8,938 nt of DNA from an uncultured Pseudomonadales bacterium (GTDB taxonomy: Bacteria > Pseudomonadota > Gammaproteobacteria > Pseudomonadales > Cellvibrionaceae): contig CALIUX010000125.1 in the NCBI GenBank assembly GCA_938048505.1, positions 1-8,938 on the forward strand. The letters are read 5' to 3'. The notes beneath the pieces are model-generated. The model was not told the origin of the DNA. It made no database searches and was given only the letters and a program-made list of their open reading frames with translations. The position numbers were made by a program, and so were the translations under genes. How positions within the stretch are numbered: the stretch's first letter is position 1; every line of letters starts with the position of its first letter. Positions 1 to 7,285 of the stretch are shown piece by piece.

Positions 1-1583
1 GCAACATGCTCACCAGCATCCAGCGCAGCGCGATAGTCATTCATCATTTTTTTAGATTCTTCAGTTGAAACAAGGCCTTCTGACGCGAGCTTTTCAGCAT
101 ACAGTGCACAAGTCGTTTTGTGCTTGCGAATCACTGAGTACATTAAAGGTTGTGTTGCTGAAGGCTCATCTGTCTCGTTATGACCGCGACGACGGTAACA
201 AACTAAGTCGATGACAACGTCTTTCTTAAAGGTGTTGCGGTAATCCACAGCAAGATTCGTGACATACGCAACGGCTTCTGGGTCATCACCATTAACATGC
301 AAGATAGGGGCTTCGATCATCTTGGCTACATCAGTGCAGTAAGGCGTCGAGCGAGCATCTTCTTTGTGACTGGTAGTAAAGCCTACTTGGTTATTGATGA
401 CGATATGAATTGTGCCACCGGTTTTATAAGCACGCGTTTGTGACATCTGGAAGGTTTCAAGTACAACGCCTTGCCCTGCAAACGCAGCATCACCGTGGAT
501 GACAACGGGTACAACCAAATTACGTGTTTCATCGCGGCGGCGATCTTGGCGTGCACGTACTGACCCTTCAACAACCGGTGATACAATCTCAAGGTGGGAT
601 GGGTTAAAGGCCATTGCCAAATGCATTTCGCCACCCGGCGTCATCACATTTGATGAGAAACCTTGGTGGTATTTCACATCACCTGATGTATCGACAAGCT
701 TTTTACCCTCGAACTCACTGAATAAGTCTGCAGGGTTTTTACCTAAAATATTGACCAGTGTGCTGAGGCGGCCACGGTGAGCCATGCCCAATACCATTTC
801 TTTGGCGCCATGCGTCCCAATCCCTTTGATCAGTACATCCAGCATAGGGATTAAACTTTCGCCACCTTCTAACCCAAAACGTTTGGTTCCGGGGTATTTA
901 CTGTCGAGGTGTCTTTCTAGGCCTTCGGCTGCTGTGAGGCGTTCAAGCAGGCTGATTCTAGCTTCTTTAGAAAGTGATGGTGTTGAACGAGAGCTTTCTA
1001 GACGTTGAAGCAACCATTTACGCTCTTTATATTGCGTAATGTGCATGACCTCTGCACCAACGGTATTACAGTAGGTTTCGTTGAGCGCAGCGATGATCTC
1101 TTTTAGTGTGGCTTCCTTTGCACCATATGCCATGTCGCTTGTTTGAAAAACTACATCAAGATCGGCATTGGTTAAACCATGAAAGTGGAGATCTAACTCT
1201 TCATGATCATTTTGTCCATCACTCAATTTGAGTGGGTCAAGCTGTGCTTTTTTATGGCCACCCAAGCGGTAGGCATTGATCAATTGAACAACTTCTACCT
1301 GCTTACGTTCGTGATTAACATTACCGCCACCTGAGCCAGGCGCGACCATTGGGCGTGCACGGTTCTTACCTAATAACTCAAAGTATTCAATGATTTCAGA
1401 ATGGGGAACATCAGGATTGCTGTTACCCTCTACAAGCGGCAATTTCTCAAAAAAATCACGCCATGTATCCGGTACAGATTGAGGATCACGAAGATATGAT
1501 TCATATACTTCTTCTACATAATCGGCATTACCGCCTGATATATGAGAAGTGCTCCATAAAAGCTCCATGAGGCTTTGTTGCAT
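1..1583 (-). CDS. sucA: 2-oxoglutarate dehydrogenase E1 component, 3'-truncated by window edge
   Basis: This is the thiamine-diphosphate-dependent E1 subunit that decarboxylates 2-oxoglutarate and passes the succinyl group to the lipoyl E2 (SucB) in the cytoplasmic TCA complex. The reading frame is open for 527 codons to the left edge, so roughly the last 400 residues of a family protein of about 930-950 are missing. The N-terminus (MQQSLMELLWSTSHISGGNA) aligns with the E2-binding region of E. coli SucA. Seen further on are FGLEGGES (about 236-243), MAHRGRL (about 267-273; His269 is the likely counterpart of the E. coli active-site His260), KYHQGF (His306, matching His298), the ThDP region HGDAAFAGQG (363-372) to INNQ (396-399), and YRRRGHNETDEP (463-474). 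The ATG at 1583 is preceded by GGTGG at a usable distance. It lies downstream of sdhB on the same strand with no terminator between, so cotranscription with sdhCDAB is plausible. Identity is very secure. Confidence 0.97.
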   Translation of the reverse strand, partial: MQQSLMELLWSTSHISGGNADYVEEVYESYLRDPQSVPDTWRDFFEKLPLVEGNSNPDVPHSEIIEYFELLGKNRARPMVAPGSGGGNVNHERKQVEVVQLINAYRLGGHKKAQLDPLKLSDGQNDHEELDLHFHGLTNADLDVVFQTSDMAYGAKEATLKEIIAALNETYCNTVGAEVMHITQYKERKWLLQRLESSRSTPSLSKEARISLLERLTAAEGLERHLDSKYPGTKRFGLEGGESLIPMLDVLIKGIGTHGAKEMVLGMAHRGRLSTLVNILGKNPADLFSEFEGKKLVDTSGDVKYHQGFSSNVMTPGGEMHLAMAFNPSHLEIVSPVVEGSVRARQDRRRDETRNLVVPVVIHGDAAFAGQGVVLETFQMSQTRAYKTGGTIHIVINNQVGFTTSHKEDARSTPYCTDVAKMIEAPILHVNGDDPEAVAYVTNLAVDYRNTFKKDVVIDLVCYRRRGHNETDEPSATQPLMYSVIRKHKTTCALYAEKLASEGLVSTEESKKMMNDYRAALDAGEHV

Positions 1584-1646
1584 GATTTACCCACCATCAT
1601 TTGGCTGCTTTGCCTCTTTGGCATCAAGCTAGCCGGAGTGTTGTTG

Positions 1647-1665
1647 CTAAACGCTGAGCGTTTAG
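1647..1665. repeat. 19-bp perfect palindrome upstream of sucA
   Basis: The sequence CTAAACGCTGAGCGTTTAG has two 9-nt arms around a single central base. It lies 64 nt upstream of the sucA ATG. Symmetry with almost no spacer suits a dimeric DNA-binding protein better than an RNA hairpin, although an 8-bp RNA stem with a 3-nt loop is also possible. Its right arm overlaps a second dyad at 1661-1679 (TTTAGAA, 5-nt spacer, TTCTAAA), so the two foldings would be mutually exclusive in RNA. The binding factor is unknown. Confidence 0.5.
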
Positions 1666-1778
1666 AAGAGTATTCTAAAATCTTACTCAGCCAGCGAATA
1701 ATAATTACTTGATCAGTACATATATTATGCAAGATCAAGTGTCTTCCAGTATAGGCTGGATCGAACAGTATTACGCAA

Positions 1779-1819
1779 ACCAAGTTGACTGATTAAACTG
1801 GTTAAACAGTCAACTTGGT
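1779..1819. repeat. 13-bp perfect inverted repeat between sdhB and sucA
   Basis: The arms ACCAAGTTGACTG (1779-1791) and CAGTCAACTTGGT (1807-1819) are perfectly complementary around a 15-nt loop. They lie about 100 nt beyond the sdhB stop in the direction of transcription. There is no T-run on either side, so this is not a classical intrinsic terminator. In a polycistronic sdh-suc mRNA it would form a stable stem that could protect the upstream message or mark a processing site. That role is inference. Confidence 0.6.
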
Positions 1820-1917
1820 GATCTCAAATTCTTAAACAACTGCGTCAAGCTCGTAAAGCCATACACTATTTTTTAAGCTATTTTTTTTTAAACCACTAAC
1901 AATTCTTAAGGCACTCG

Positions 1918-2622
1918 CTATGTTGCGCTATGCAAAAGCATATTGCGAATATGGCCAATGGCTCTTGTTGGGTTGAGACCTTTAGGGCAGACCGATACGC
2001 AGTTTTGAATGCCGTGACAACGAAAGACGCTAAAAGGGTCGGATAAACCGTTCAAGCGTTTTTCATTTGCACTATCTCTGCTGTCAGCTAAAAAGCGATA
2101 CGCTTGCAAGAGCCCTGCAGGCCCAACGAATTTATCAGGGTTCCACCAAAAAGAAGGGCAGCTCGTTGAACAGCAAGCACATAATATGCACTCATATAAG
2201 CCATCAAGTTTGGCGCGGTCTTCGGGCGATTGTAATCGCTCAATAGCAGGTGCGGGCGTATCGTTTTGCAAAAATGGCTCGATCTTACGGTATTGAGCGT
2301 AAAATTGGCTCATATCAATGACTAAGTCACGGATAACCGGCAAGCCAGGCAATGGTCTTAACACTAGCTTGTTATTTTTAACGCAAGAAGAGAGTGGTGT
2401 AATACATGCCAAGCCATTCTTGCCCGAAATATTGACACCATCTGAACCACATACACCTTCACGGCAAGAGCGCCTAAAAGATAGTGAGGCGTCTTTGGCC
2501 TTCAGCATTTCTAGTACATCTAAAACCATCAAGTCTTTACCTTCGGTATCGACTTCATAGGTCTTCATGTAAGGTGTTTTGTCTGTTTCTGGGTTGTAGC
2601 GGTAGACTTCAACTTTTAACAT
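1918..2622 (-). CDS. sdhB: Succinate dehydrogenase iron-sulfur subunit
   Basis: SdhB carries electrons from the SdhA flavin through [2Fe-2S], [4Fe-4S] and [3Fe-4S] clusters to the membrane quinone site, on the cytoplasmic face of complex II. The 234-residue product has the family length. The [2Fe-2S] ligands are Cys53, Cys58, Asp61 and Cys73 in CREGVCGSDG...LAC; the Asp ligand is also found in E. coli SdhB. The C-terminal ferredoxin part has CILCACCSTSCPSFWW with Cys145, 148, 151 and 155, followed by Cys202, Cys208 and Cys212. Trp160 matches the E. coli quinone-site Trp164. The ATG at 2622 has AAGGGG eight bases upstream, which settles the start. It begins 14 nt after the sdhA stop and is the last gene of sdhCDAB. 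All cluster ligands are intact. Confidence 0.98.
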   Translation of the reverse strand: MLKVEVYRYNPETDKTPYMKTYEVDTEGKDLMVLDVLEMLKAKDASLSFRRSCREGVCGSDGVNISGKNGLACITPLSSCVKNNKLVLRPLPGLPVIRDLVIDMSQFYAQYRKIEPFLQNDTPAPAIERLQSPEDRAKLDGLYECILCACCSTSCPSFWWNPDKFVGPAGLLQAYRFLADSRDSANEKRLNGLSDPFSVFRCHGIQNCVSVCPKGLNPTRAIGHIRNMLLHSAT

Positions 2623-2636
2623 CGTGTATCTGCCCC

Positions 2637-4409
2637 TTAGTAAGTACGTATTTTGGGTTCAAACTTTGGCATAGTCTTAGGCGCAAAATTCACATCGCGC
2701 TTGCCTACACGTTTTTCACCCGGGAAGTACATCGAGTGGCATAACCAGTTGTCGTCGTCACGTGTTTGATAATCTTCACGTGCATGGGCACCACGAGACT
2801 CTTTGCGTTCTTCTGCAGCAATTGCGGTTGCTTCTGCGACTTCTAATAAGTTTTGTACTTCAAGTGCTTCAATGCGCGCAGTGTTAAAGGCGCTGCTAGT
2901 GTCTTCAAGCTTGATGTTTTCAATGCGCGTGCGCAAATCAGCTAACTTGGTGATCCCTTCTTGCATGAACTCACCTTTGCGGAAAACACCAAAGTGATTT
3001 TGCATGATTTTTTGAAGGTCTTTGCGTAATACAGAAGCAGATTCACCATTGTTGGTGTTGTTAACTGCATTCAGTCGCGCAGTGGCGGCTTCAATATCGG
3101 TCTCTGATGCTTCGCGCAGATCGATGCCTTCACGCAGCGCTTTTTCAAGGTATAGCCCAGCGGAGCGTCCAAAAACAACAAGATCAAGTAAAGAGTTACC
3201 GCCTAAGCGGTTAGCGCCATGTACCGAAACACATGCCACTTCACCACAGGCATATAAGCCTTCGATGATTTGGTCATTACCTTGCGCATCTTGTGTGATT
3301 GCCTGCCCGTGAATATTGGTAGCAACACCACCCATCATGTAGTGGCAAGTTGGTACAACGGGGATGGGCGCTTCAATAGGGTCAACGTGAGCAAAGGTGC
3401 GCGATAATTCTAAAATGCCCGGTAGCTTAGCGTTCAGTGCTTTGTCACCAAGGTGATCTAGTTTGAGTAGAACATGATCGCCATCTGGGCCACAGCCTCG
3501 ACCTTCTAATATTTCGAGTACCATTGAGCGTGCAACGACGTCACGGCCAGCCAAATCTTTGGCATTGGGTGCATAACGCTCCATAAAGCGCTCCCCATCT
3601 TTATTGATGAGGTAACCACCTTCACCACGGCAGCCTTCTGTTACCAGAGTGCCTGCACCATGAATACCAGTAGGGTGAAACTGCCACATTTCAATATCTT
3701 GAACGGGTACGCCTGCACGTAAAGCCATACCAATACCATCACCGGTATTAATGTGCGCGTTGGTGGTTGAAGCGTAAATACGACCTGCACCACCTGTCGC
3801 TAAAACAGTTGCTTTAGACTTGATGAAGACTGTTTCGCCATCTTCAATATTAATAGCAATGACACCAACTACTGCGCCATCTTGGTTTTTCATCAAATCA
3901 ACAGCAAACCATTCGTTAAAGAATGTGGTGTTGTTTTTGACGTTCTGTTGGTAAAGCGTATGCAGTAATGCATGACCTGTACGGTCAGCTGCCGCACAAG
4001 TTCGTGCAGCTTGGCCTCCGCGACCAAAGTCTTTTGACTGGCCACCAAAAGGGCGTTGATAAATACGGCCTTTTTCAGTTCGTGAAAAAGGTAAGCCCAT
4101 GTGTTCAAGTTCAAAAACGGCCTCGGGGCCTACTGAACACATATATTCAATAGCATCTTGATCACCGATATAGTCTGAACCTTTAACGGTGTCGTACATG
4201 TGCCAGCGCCAATCGTCATTGGGGTCATCACTCGCAATGGCACAAGTGATACCGCCCTGCGCTGATACTGTATGTGAGCGGGTAGGAAAAACTTTAGTAA
4301 TAACAGCCGTCTTAAAGCCTGACTGTGCCATTTGTAAAGCCGCGCGCATACCCGCGCCACCGCCACCGATGACAATGCCATCAAAAGTAATTGTTCGCAT
4401 AGTCGCCAT
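2637..4409 (-). CDS. sdhA: Succinate dehydrogenase flavoprotein subunit
   Basis: SdhA oxidises succinate to fumarate with a covalently bound FAD, on the cytoplasmic side of complex II. The frame extends upstream to 4457, but that start lies inside sdhD. I choose the ATG at 4409, which has GGGGAG nine bases upstream, gives 590 residues (E. coli 588) and starts the protein as [21 protein letters not shown] second ATG at 4400 is too far from the ribosome site. The dinucleotide-binding GGGGAG is at 15-20 and the FAD-linking His46 is in [10 protein letters not shown]. The likely catalytic residues are His245 (QFHPTG), Arg289 (GRDVVAR), His356 (TCHYMMGG) and Arg401 (ANRLGGNS), corresponding to E. 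coli His242, Arg286, His354 and Arg399. The C-terminus PKIRTY is conserved. It starts 1 nt after the sdhD stop. Confidence 0.98.
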   Translation of the reverse strand: MATMRTITFDGIVIGGGGAGMRAALQMAQSGFKTAVITKVFPTRSHTVSAQGGITCAIASDDPNDDWRWHMYDTVKGSDYIGDQDAIEYMCSVGPEAVFELEHMGLPFSRTEKGRIYQRPFGGQSKDFGRGGQAARTCAAADRTGHALLHTLYQQNVKNNTTFFNEWFAVDLMKNQDGAVVGVIAINIEDGETVFIKSKATVLATGGAGRIYASTTNAHINTGDGIGMALRAGVPVQDIEMWQFHPTGIHGAGTLVTEGCRGEGGYLINKDGERFMERYAPNAKDLAGRDVVARSMVLEILEGRGCGPDGDHVLLKLDHLGDKALNAKLPGILELSRTFAHVDPIEAPIPVVPTCHYMMGGVATNIHGQAITQDAQGNDQIIEGLYACGEVACVSVHGANRLGGNSLLDLVVFGRSAGLYLEKALREGIDLREASETDIEAATARLNAVNNTNNGESASVLRKDLQKIMQNHFGVFRKGEFMQEGITKLADLRTRIENIKLEDTSSAFNTARIEALEVQNLLEVAEATAIAAEERKESRGAHAREDYQTRDDDNWLCHSMYFPGEKRVGKRDVNFAPKTMPKFEPKIRTY

Positions 4410-4410
4410 C

Positions 4411-4782
4411 TTATTTTGCTCCCCAGAGAATTTCGATACCCCAAACAAGGTAAGCAATTGTCACAATTGCGTAGATTCCTAAAACCAGCATGCGCAGTAC
4501 TAAGCCTGTTGAACCCATCATGCGTGTGGTGAGGTAATCTGTGACAACACCCCATAACCCAATCCAACCATGGGCAGCGATGCTAAGTAAGGCAAGTAAA
4601 GTGAATATGCGCATCCACAACTGGCTAAACAGTTCTTGCCATATGGTGTAGTTAATCTCAGGAGTGATAAAAAAGAAAGCTACCCAAAAAAGTGTATAAG
4701 AGGCAAGAACCAGCGCTGTAAAGCGTTGAATGATCCAATCGGCTACGCCATTGCGCCCGAATGATGTTGCTGTTGTTACCAT
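4411..4782 (-). CDS. sdhD: Succinate dehydrogenase membrane anchor subunit SdhD
   Basis: SdhD is the small cytochrome b556 anchor subunit that, with SdhC, holds SdhAB on the inner membrane and forms the ubiquinone site. The 123-residue product has three hydrophobic segments at about 20-40, 55-78 and 93-120. The GRNGV motif near the N-terminus is typical. His71 in AAHGWIGLW is the expected axial haem ligand at the same number as in E. coli, and Asp82-Tyr83 (TDYL) matches the quinone-site Tyr83. The ATG overlaps the last seven bases of sdhC, which suggests translational coupling; GGAG lies about ten bases upstream. The stop is one base before the sdhA ATG. Confidence 0.96.
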   Translation of the reverse strand: MVTTATSFGRNGVADWIIQRFTALVLASYTLFWVAFFFITPEINYTIWQELFSQLWMRIFTLLALLSIAAHGWIGLWGVVTDYLTTRMMGSTGLVLRMLVLGIYAIVTIAYLVWGIEILWGAK

Positions 4783-5153
4783 ATCAAGAACACTCCTATC
4801 GCCAAGATGGCAAGTACGGCTAAAAGCGCAACAATTTTGGCGCCTAATCGACCCCCTTCAAGGGTTTCGCCAATACCTATGTCCATGAGCAAATGGCGTA
4901 TGCCGGCGATGGTGTGGTAAGCCAATCCAGCCAATAGACCCCATACAATAATGATCATCAACGGGCTGCTCAGTGTTTCTTTAAGCTCATTGAAGCCTTG
5001 TTCGGATGACAAGCTAGTATCTAACATCCATAGCAATAAAATAATGCCGCCAAGCAAGACAATACCTGAAATACGGTGCAGGATGGATACATAAGCGGTT
5101 ATGGGGAGGGACATCGTTGAGATGTCCAAATTGACGGGCCTATCTTTTTTCAC
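4776..5153 (-). CDS. sdhC: Succinate dehydrogenase cytochrome b556 subunit SdhC
   Basis: SdhC is the larger haem b and quinone-binding anchor of complex II and the first gene of the operon. The 125-residue product begins KKDRPVNLDI, the conserved opening of bacterial SdhC, and contains SILHRISG (Ser23 and Arg27, matching quinone-site Ser27 and Arg31 of E. coli), His80 (haem ligand, E. coli His84) in LAYHTIAGIRHL, and Asp91. Three membrane spans are visible at about 28-46, 63-85 and 103-125. The start codon is GTG at 5153. An in-frame TAA lies two codons upstream, and the next ATG (residue 14) would delete the RPVNLD motif, so GTG is the only sensible start. The ribosome site (AAGGCG, about nine bases away) is weak. 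Confidence 0.96.
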   Translation of the reverse strand: MKKDRPVNLDISTMSLPITAYVSILHRISGIVLLGGIILLLWMLDTSLSSEQGFNELKETLSSPLMIIIVWGLLAGLAYHTIAGIRHLLMDIGIGETLEGGRLGAKIVALLAVLAILAIGVFLIW

Positions 5154-5500
5154 TGTTTACATCGCCTTAAAATATGTCGACCAATGAGCATCTAAAGTAC
5201 CGATTGCCATAATCGTTGTTGAGTTTATGTCACGATTATATTGCAAACGGCGTTTAGCCTTTGCGTGAGCATCTCTAAATACTTCTACAAGACCTTAATT
5301 GACAGGTTGAATGGATGATTGCAAAGAGGGTGTGCTTCACGAATTCATCCAAAGCACTATCCAGCCGCTAACTGCTTAAAATTCAAACAATTGTATTCAG
5401 TGATTTTTATGGCATTGAAGGCTCGATACGATCGAAAAGAGCAATGACAAAAAAGAGCAGCTGTTTTAGTCGGAATAGCAACTTCTTTCAGCCTGTAACA

Positions 5501-5558
5501 AGGCGGCAGAATTATAGAGTTAGTACCCTTGGAATTCAACAGGGTATTCTGCCTGCCT
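5501..5558. repeat. Bulged inverted repeat enclosing a minus-strand promoter
   Basis: The arms AGGCGGCAGAA (5501-5511) and TTCTGCC plus GCCT (5547-5553, 5555-5558) pair over 11 bp with one bulged T at 5554. A second dyad, TACCCT (5524-5529) with AGGGTA (5541-5546), is nested inside. The structure covers the -10 and -35 of the minus-strand promoter at 5511-5539. It may be an operator, a structured element or a small mobile repeat; a single copy in the window cannot decide. Confidence 0.5.
5511..5539 (-). promoter_or_regulatory. Candidate sigma70 promoter for sdhCDAB
   Basis: On the minus strand, TTGAAT (5539-5534) is separated by exactly 17 nt from a perfect TATAAT (5516-5511). Transcription would start near 5504 and reach the sdhC GTG after about 350 nt. 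It is the best-matching promoter on this strand of the intergenic region. A second TATAAT at 5240-5235 is closer to sdhC but lacks a recognisable -35. Confidence 0.5.
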
Positions 5559-5636
5559 CCAGTAATCATGCGTGTTTCCGGCTCGCCGGCTCAACTTTCT
5601 GTGAAGAGTGAGTGTTGGTGCTTCTTGTTGGTGCGA

Positions 5637-5655
5637 AAGCCCCATTGTGGGGCTT
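5637..5655. other. GC-rich hairpin upstream of gltA
   Basis: AAGCCCC and GGGGCTT form a 7-bp stem around a 5-nt loop. No T-run follows on either strand, so I do not call it a terminator. It lies between the sdh and gltA promoter candidates and could insulate them or be incidental. Confidence 0.4.
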
Positions 5656-5712
5656 GATGGCGATTTGAGCGTCATAAGCTTACATGAATAGCACTTCTGA
5701 GCTCATAGTGGC

Positions 5713-5741
5713 TTCGCAGGAGAGCGAAACTTCTCTATACT
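5713..5741 (+). promoter_or_regulatory. Candidate gltA promoter
   Basis: TTCGCA (5713-5718) and TATACT (5736-5741) are separated by 17 nt, giving a start near 5748 and a leader of about 85 nt. A second possible -10, TATAAT at 5782-5787, overlaps the 10-bp palindrome AGTGATCACT (5773-5782) but has no good -35, so it may need an activator or be unused. The choice between the two is open. Confidence 0.35.
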
Positions 5742-5821
5742 AGCGCCCGTTTGCGATGTGAATGTTGTTGTGAGTGATCACTATAATGGCATCATCTTTT
5801 ATTCGAATAATATTTAGTTAC

Positions 5822-5826
5822 AGGAG
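5822..5826 (+). promoter_or_regulatory. gltA ribosome binding site
   Basis: AGGAG sits six bases before the gltA ATG at 5833. It fixes that start and predicts efficient translation. Confidence 0.75.
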
Positions 5827-5832
5827 TCGGTA

Positions 5833-7125
5833 ATGACCGAGAAAAAAGCGCAGCTGTCGATTGATGGCGTGGAAAAGCCTATAGAGTTAACCATTCGCGC
5901 TGGTACTGTGGGCCCTGATGTTATTGATGTGGGTGCGCTCACCTCCAACGGTTTTTTTACCTATGATCCTGGATTCGTTTCAACGGCTGCATGCGAATCT
6001 TCGATTACCTATATTGATGGCGGCAAGGGTGTCTTGTTGCATCGTGGTTACCCTATTGATGTTTTAGCTGAAAACTCAAACTACCTTGAGAGCTGCTACC
6101 TTCTATTACACGGTGAGCTACCGACTAAAGAGCAGTATGAAGCGTTTGAAAGTAATATTACTCATCACACCATGGTGCATGAGTCGATTCACCAGTTTTT
6201 TGAAGGCTTTCATCATAATGCTCACCCAATGGCAAAAATGTGTGGTGCAGTAGGGTCTTTATCAGCCTTTTACCATGATGATCTTGATATCACTAATGAA
6301 GATGATCGTATTAATGCGGCAAATCGCTTAGTGGCAAAAATGCCAACTTTGGCGGCGATGTGTTACAAGCATCATGTTGGTCAGCCCTTCTTATACCCCG
6401 ATAATAGCTTGGGTTATGCTGAAAACTTCTTGCGTATGATGTTTGGTACGCCCTGTGAAGAGTACAAAGTGAATCCAGTGTTAGCCAAGGCAATGGATCG
6501 CATTTTCTTATTGCATGCTGATCATGAGCAAAATGCTTCGACGTCTACGGTACGTTTAGCGGGCTCTTCAGGTGCAAACCCTTATGCTTGTATTGCAGCG
6601 GGTATTGCAACACTTTGGGGGCCTGCGCACGGTGGCGCCAACGAAGCAGTATTGGAAATGCTTCAAGAAATTGGTGATGAGAGCAATATTGATGCTTACA
6701 TTGCAAAAGCGAAAGACAAGAATGATCCTTTCCGCTTGATGGGCTTTGGGCATCGCGTTTACAAAAACTTTGACCCTCGCGCCAAAGTTATGAAGCAAAC
6801 TTGTAGTGAAGTGTTTGCTGAGTTGGGTGTTGAAAATGATCCATTATTGCGTATTGCCAAGCGTCTTGAGCAAATTGCCTTAGAAGACCCTTACTTCATT
6901 GAGAAAAAACTCTACCCAAATGTTGATTTTTACTCGGGCATCATCATGAAAGCCATTGGTATACCAACTGAAATGTTTACTGTGATTTTTGCTGTAGGCC
7001 GCACGGTAGGTTGGATTGCTCATTGGAATGAAATGGTTAGCCAGAATTCACGCATTGGTCGTCCTCGTCAGCTTTATACAGGTTACGATGTGCGTGATTA
7101 TGTTGCCGTTGAAGATCGAAAATAA
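5833..7125 (+). CDS. gltA: Citrate synthase, type II
   Basis: GltA condenses acetyl-CoA with oxaloacetate to citrate, the entry step of the TCA cycle, in the cytoplasm. The 430-residue product has the length of the hexameric gram-negative enzyme (E. coli 427). The catalytic residues are His266 ([10 protein letters not shown]), His307 ([13 protein letters not shown]) and Asp365 (YPNVDFYSG). Also conserved are His231 in [12 protein letters not shown], Arg390 (AVGRTVGW) and the RPRQLY segment near the C-terminus. Cys208 in GTPCEEY matches E. coli Cys206 of the NADH site, and Arg165 and Lys169 match other residues there, so inhibition by NADH is likely. The gene is divergent from sdhC, ends with tandem TAA-TAG stops and is followed 25 nt later by a strong terminator, so it is probably monocistronic. 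Confidence 0.98.
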   Translation: MTEKKAQLSIDGVEKPIELTIRAGTVGPDVIDVGALTSNGFFTYDPGFVSTAACESSITYIDGGKGVLLHRGYPIDVLAENSNYLESCYLLLHGELPTKEQYEAFESNITHHTMVHESIHQFFEGFHHNAHPMAKMCGAVGSLSAFYHDDLDITNEDDRINAANRLVAKMPTLAAMCYKHHVGQPFLYPDNSLGYAENFLRMMFGTPCEEYKVNPVLAKAMDRIFLLHADHEQNASTSTVRLAGSSGANPYACIAAGIATLWGPAHGGANEAVLEMLQEIGDESNIDAYIAKAKDKNDPFRLMGFGHRVYKNFDPRAKVMKQTCSEVFAELGVENDPLLRIAKRLEQIALEDPYFIEKKLYPNVDFYSGIIMKAIGIPTEMFTVIFAVGRTVGWIAHWNEMVSQNSRIGRPRQLYTGYDVRDYVAVEDRK

Positions 7126-7150
7126 TAGCCAGTAAAGTATTATAGATGTG

Positions 7151-7178
7151 AAAAAGCGCCATTTTAGGCGCTTTTTTT
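7151..7178 (+). terminator. Intrinsic terminator of gltA
   Basis: AAAAAGCGCC (7151-7160) pairs perfectly with GGCGCTTTTT (7167-7176) around the loop ATTTTA, and the T-run continues to 7178. The flanking A-run lets it work on both strands in principle, but only gltA reads into it. It separates gltA from tesB. Confidence 0.9.
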
Positions 7179-7285
7179 ATGCCTGTAAAAAAGTGGTGCG
7201 CATATGAAATGCCTCACATGCTACGCTTAAGTTAAGGCTGCATTCGCGCCTTTATACAGATCAATACGCAGTAAAATACAGGTTT

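Larger units (their letters stand above)
1584..1917. other. sdhB-sucA spacer, rich in inverted repeats
   Basis: This 334-bp stretch has no credible gene. It contains at least five dyads: 1647-1665, 1661-1679, 1707-1740 (ACTTGATC/GATCAAGT, 18-nt spacer), 1745-1760 (TCCAG/CTGGA, 6-nt loop) and 1779-1819. None is followed on the minus strand by a T-run, so I see no terminator separating sdhB from sucA. Minus-strand -10-like elements occur (TATACT at 1753-1748 and an AT-rich CATAATATAT inside the 1707-1740 dyad), but neither has a good -35. A separate sucA promoter is therefore possible but not shown. The function of the spacer is unknown; RNA processing sites or regulator-binding sites are both possible. 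Confidence 0.6.
5154..5832. other. Divergent regulatory region between sdhC and gltA
   Basis: This 679-bp stretch separates the divergent sdhC and gltA and holds no convincing gene. A minus-strand frame at 5357-5569 is hydrophilic, unrecognised, has no good ribosome site and covers the best sdh promoter, so I treat it as chance. Seen here are a minus-strand promoter (5511-5539) inside a bulged dyad (5501-5558), a dyad AAACG-G-CGTTT at 5245-5255 next to a second minus-strand TATAAT (5240-5235), a hairpin GTGCTT/AAGCAC (5332-5357), a GC-rich hairpin (5637-5655), and gltA promoter candidates. If the 5511-5539 promoter is used, the sdhC mRNA would have a leader of about 350 nt, room for RNA-level control such as that known for E. 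coli sdhC. That last point is inference. Confidence 0.7.

Noticed and set aside
1514..1783. Minus-strand frame of 89 codons crossing the sucA start
   Set aside because: It begins with TTG without a ribosome site, overlaps the sucA 5' end in another frame and resembles no family I know.
4410..4457. Upstream extension of sdhA by 16 residues
   Set aside because: It would overlap sdhD, and the ATG at 4409 has a proper ribosome site and gives the family N-terminus.
4130..4567. 145-codon minus-strand frame overlapping sdhA and sdhD
   Set aside because: It is a shadow of two secure genes in another frame, with no domain signature.
5357..5569. Minus-strand frame of 70 codons in the sdhC-gltA region
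   Set aside because: No ribosome site, no recognisable domain, and it covers the best sdh promoter and the bulged dyad.
5771..5785. TGTGA...TCACT resembling a CRP site before gltA
   Set aside because: The half-sites are separated by four bases and not six, so it does not fit the CRP consensus; only the short palindrome AGTGATCACT remains.
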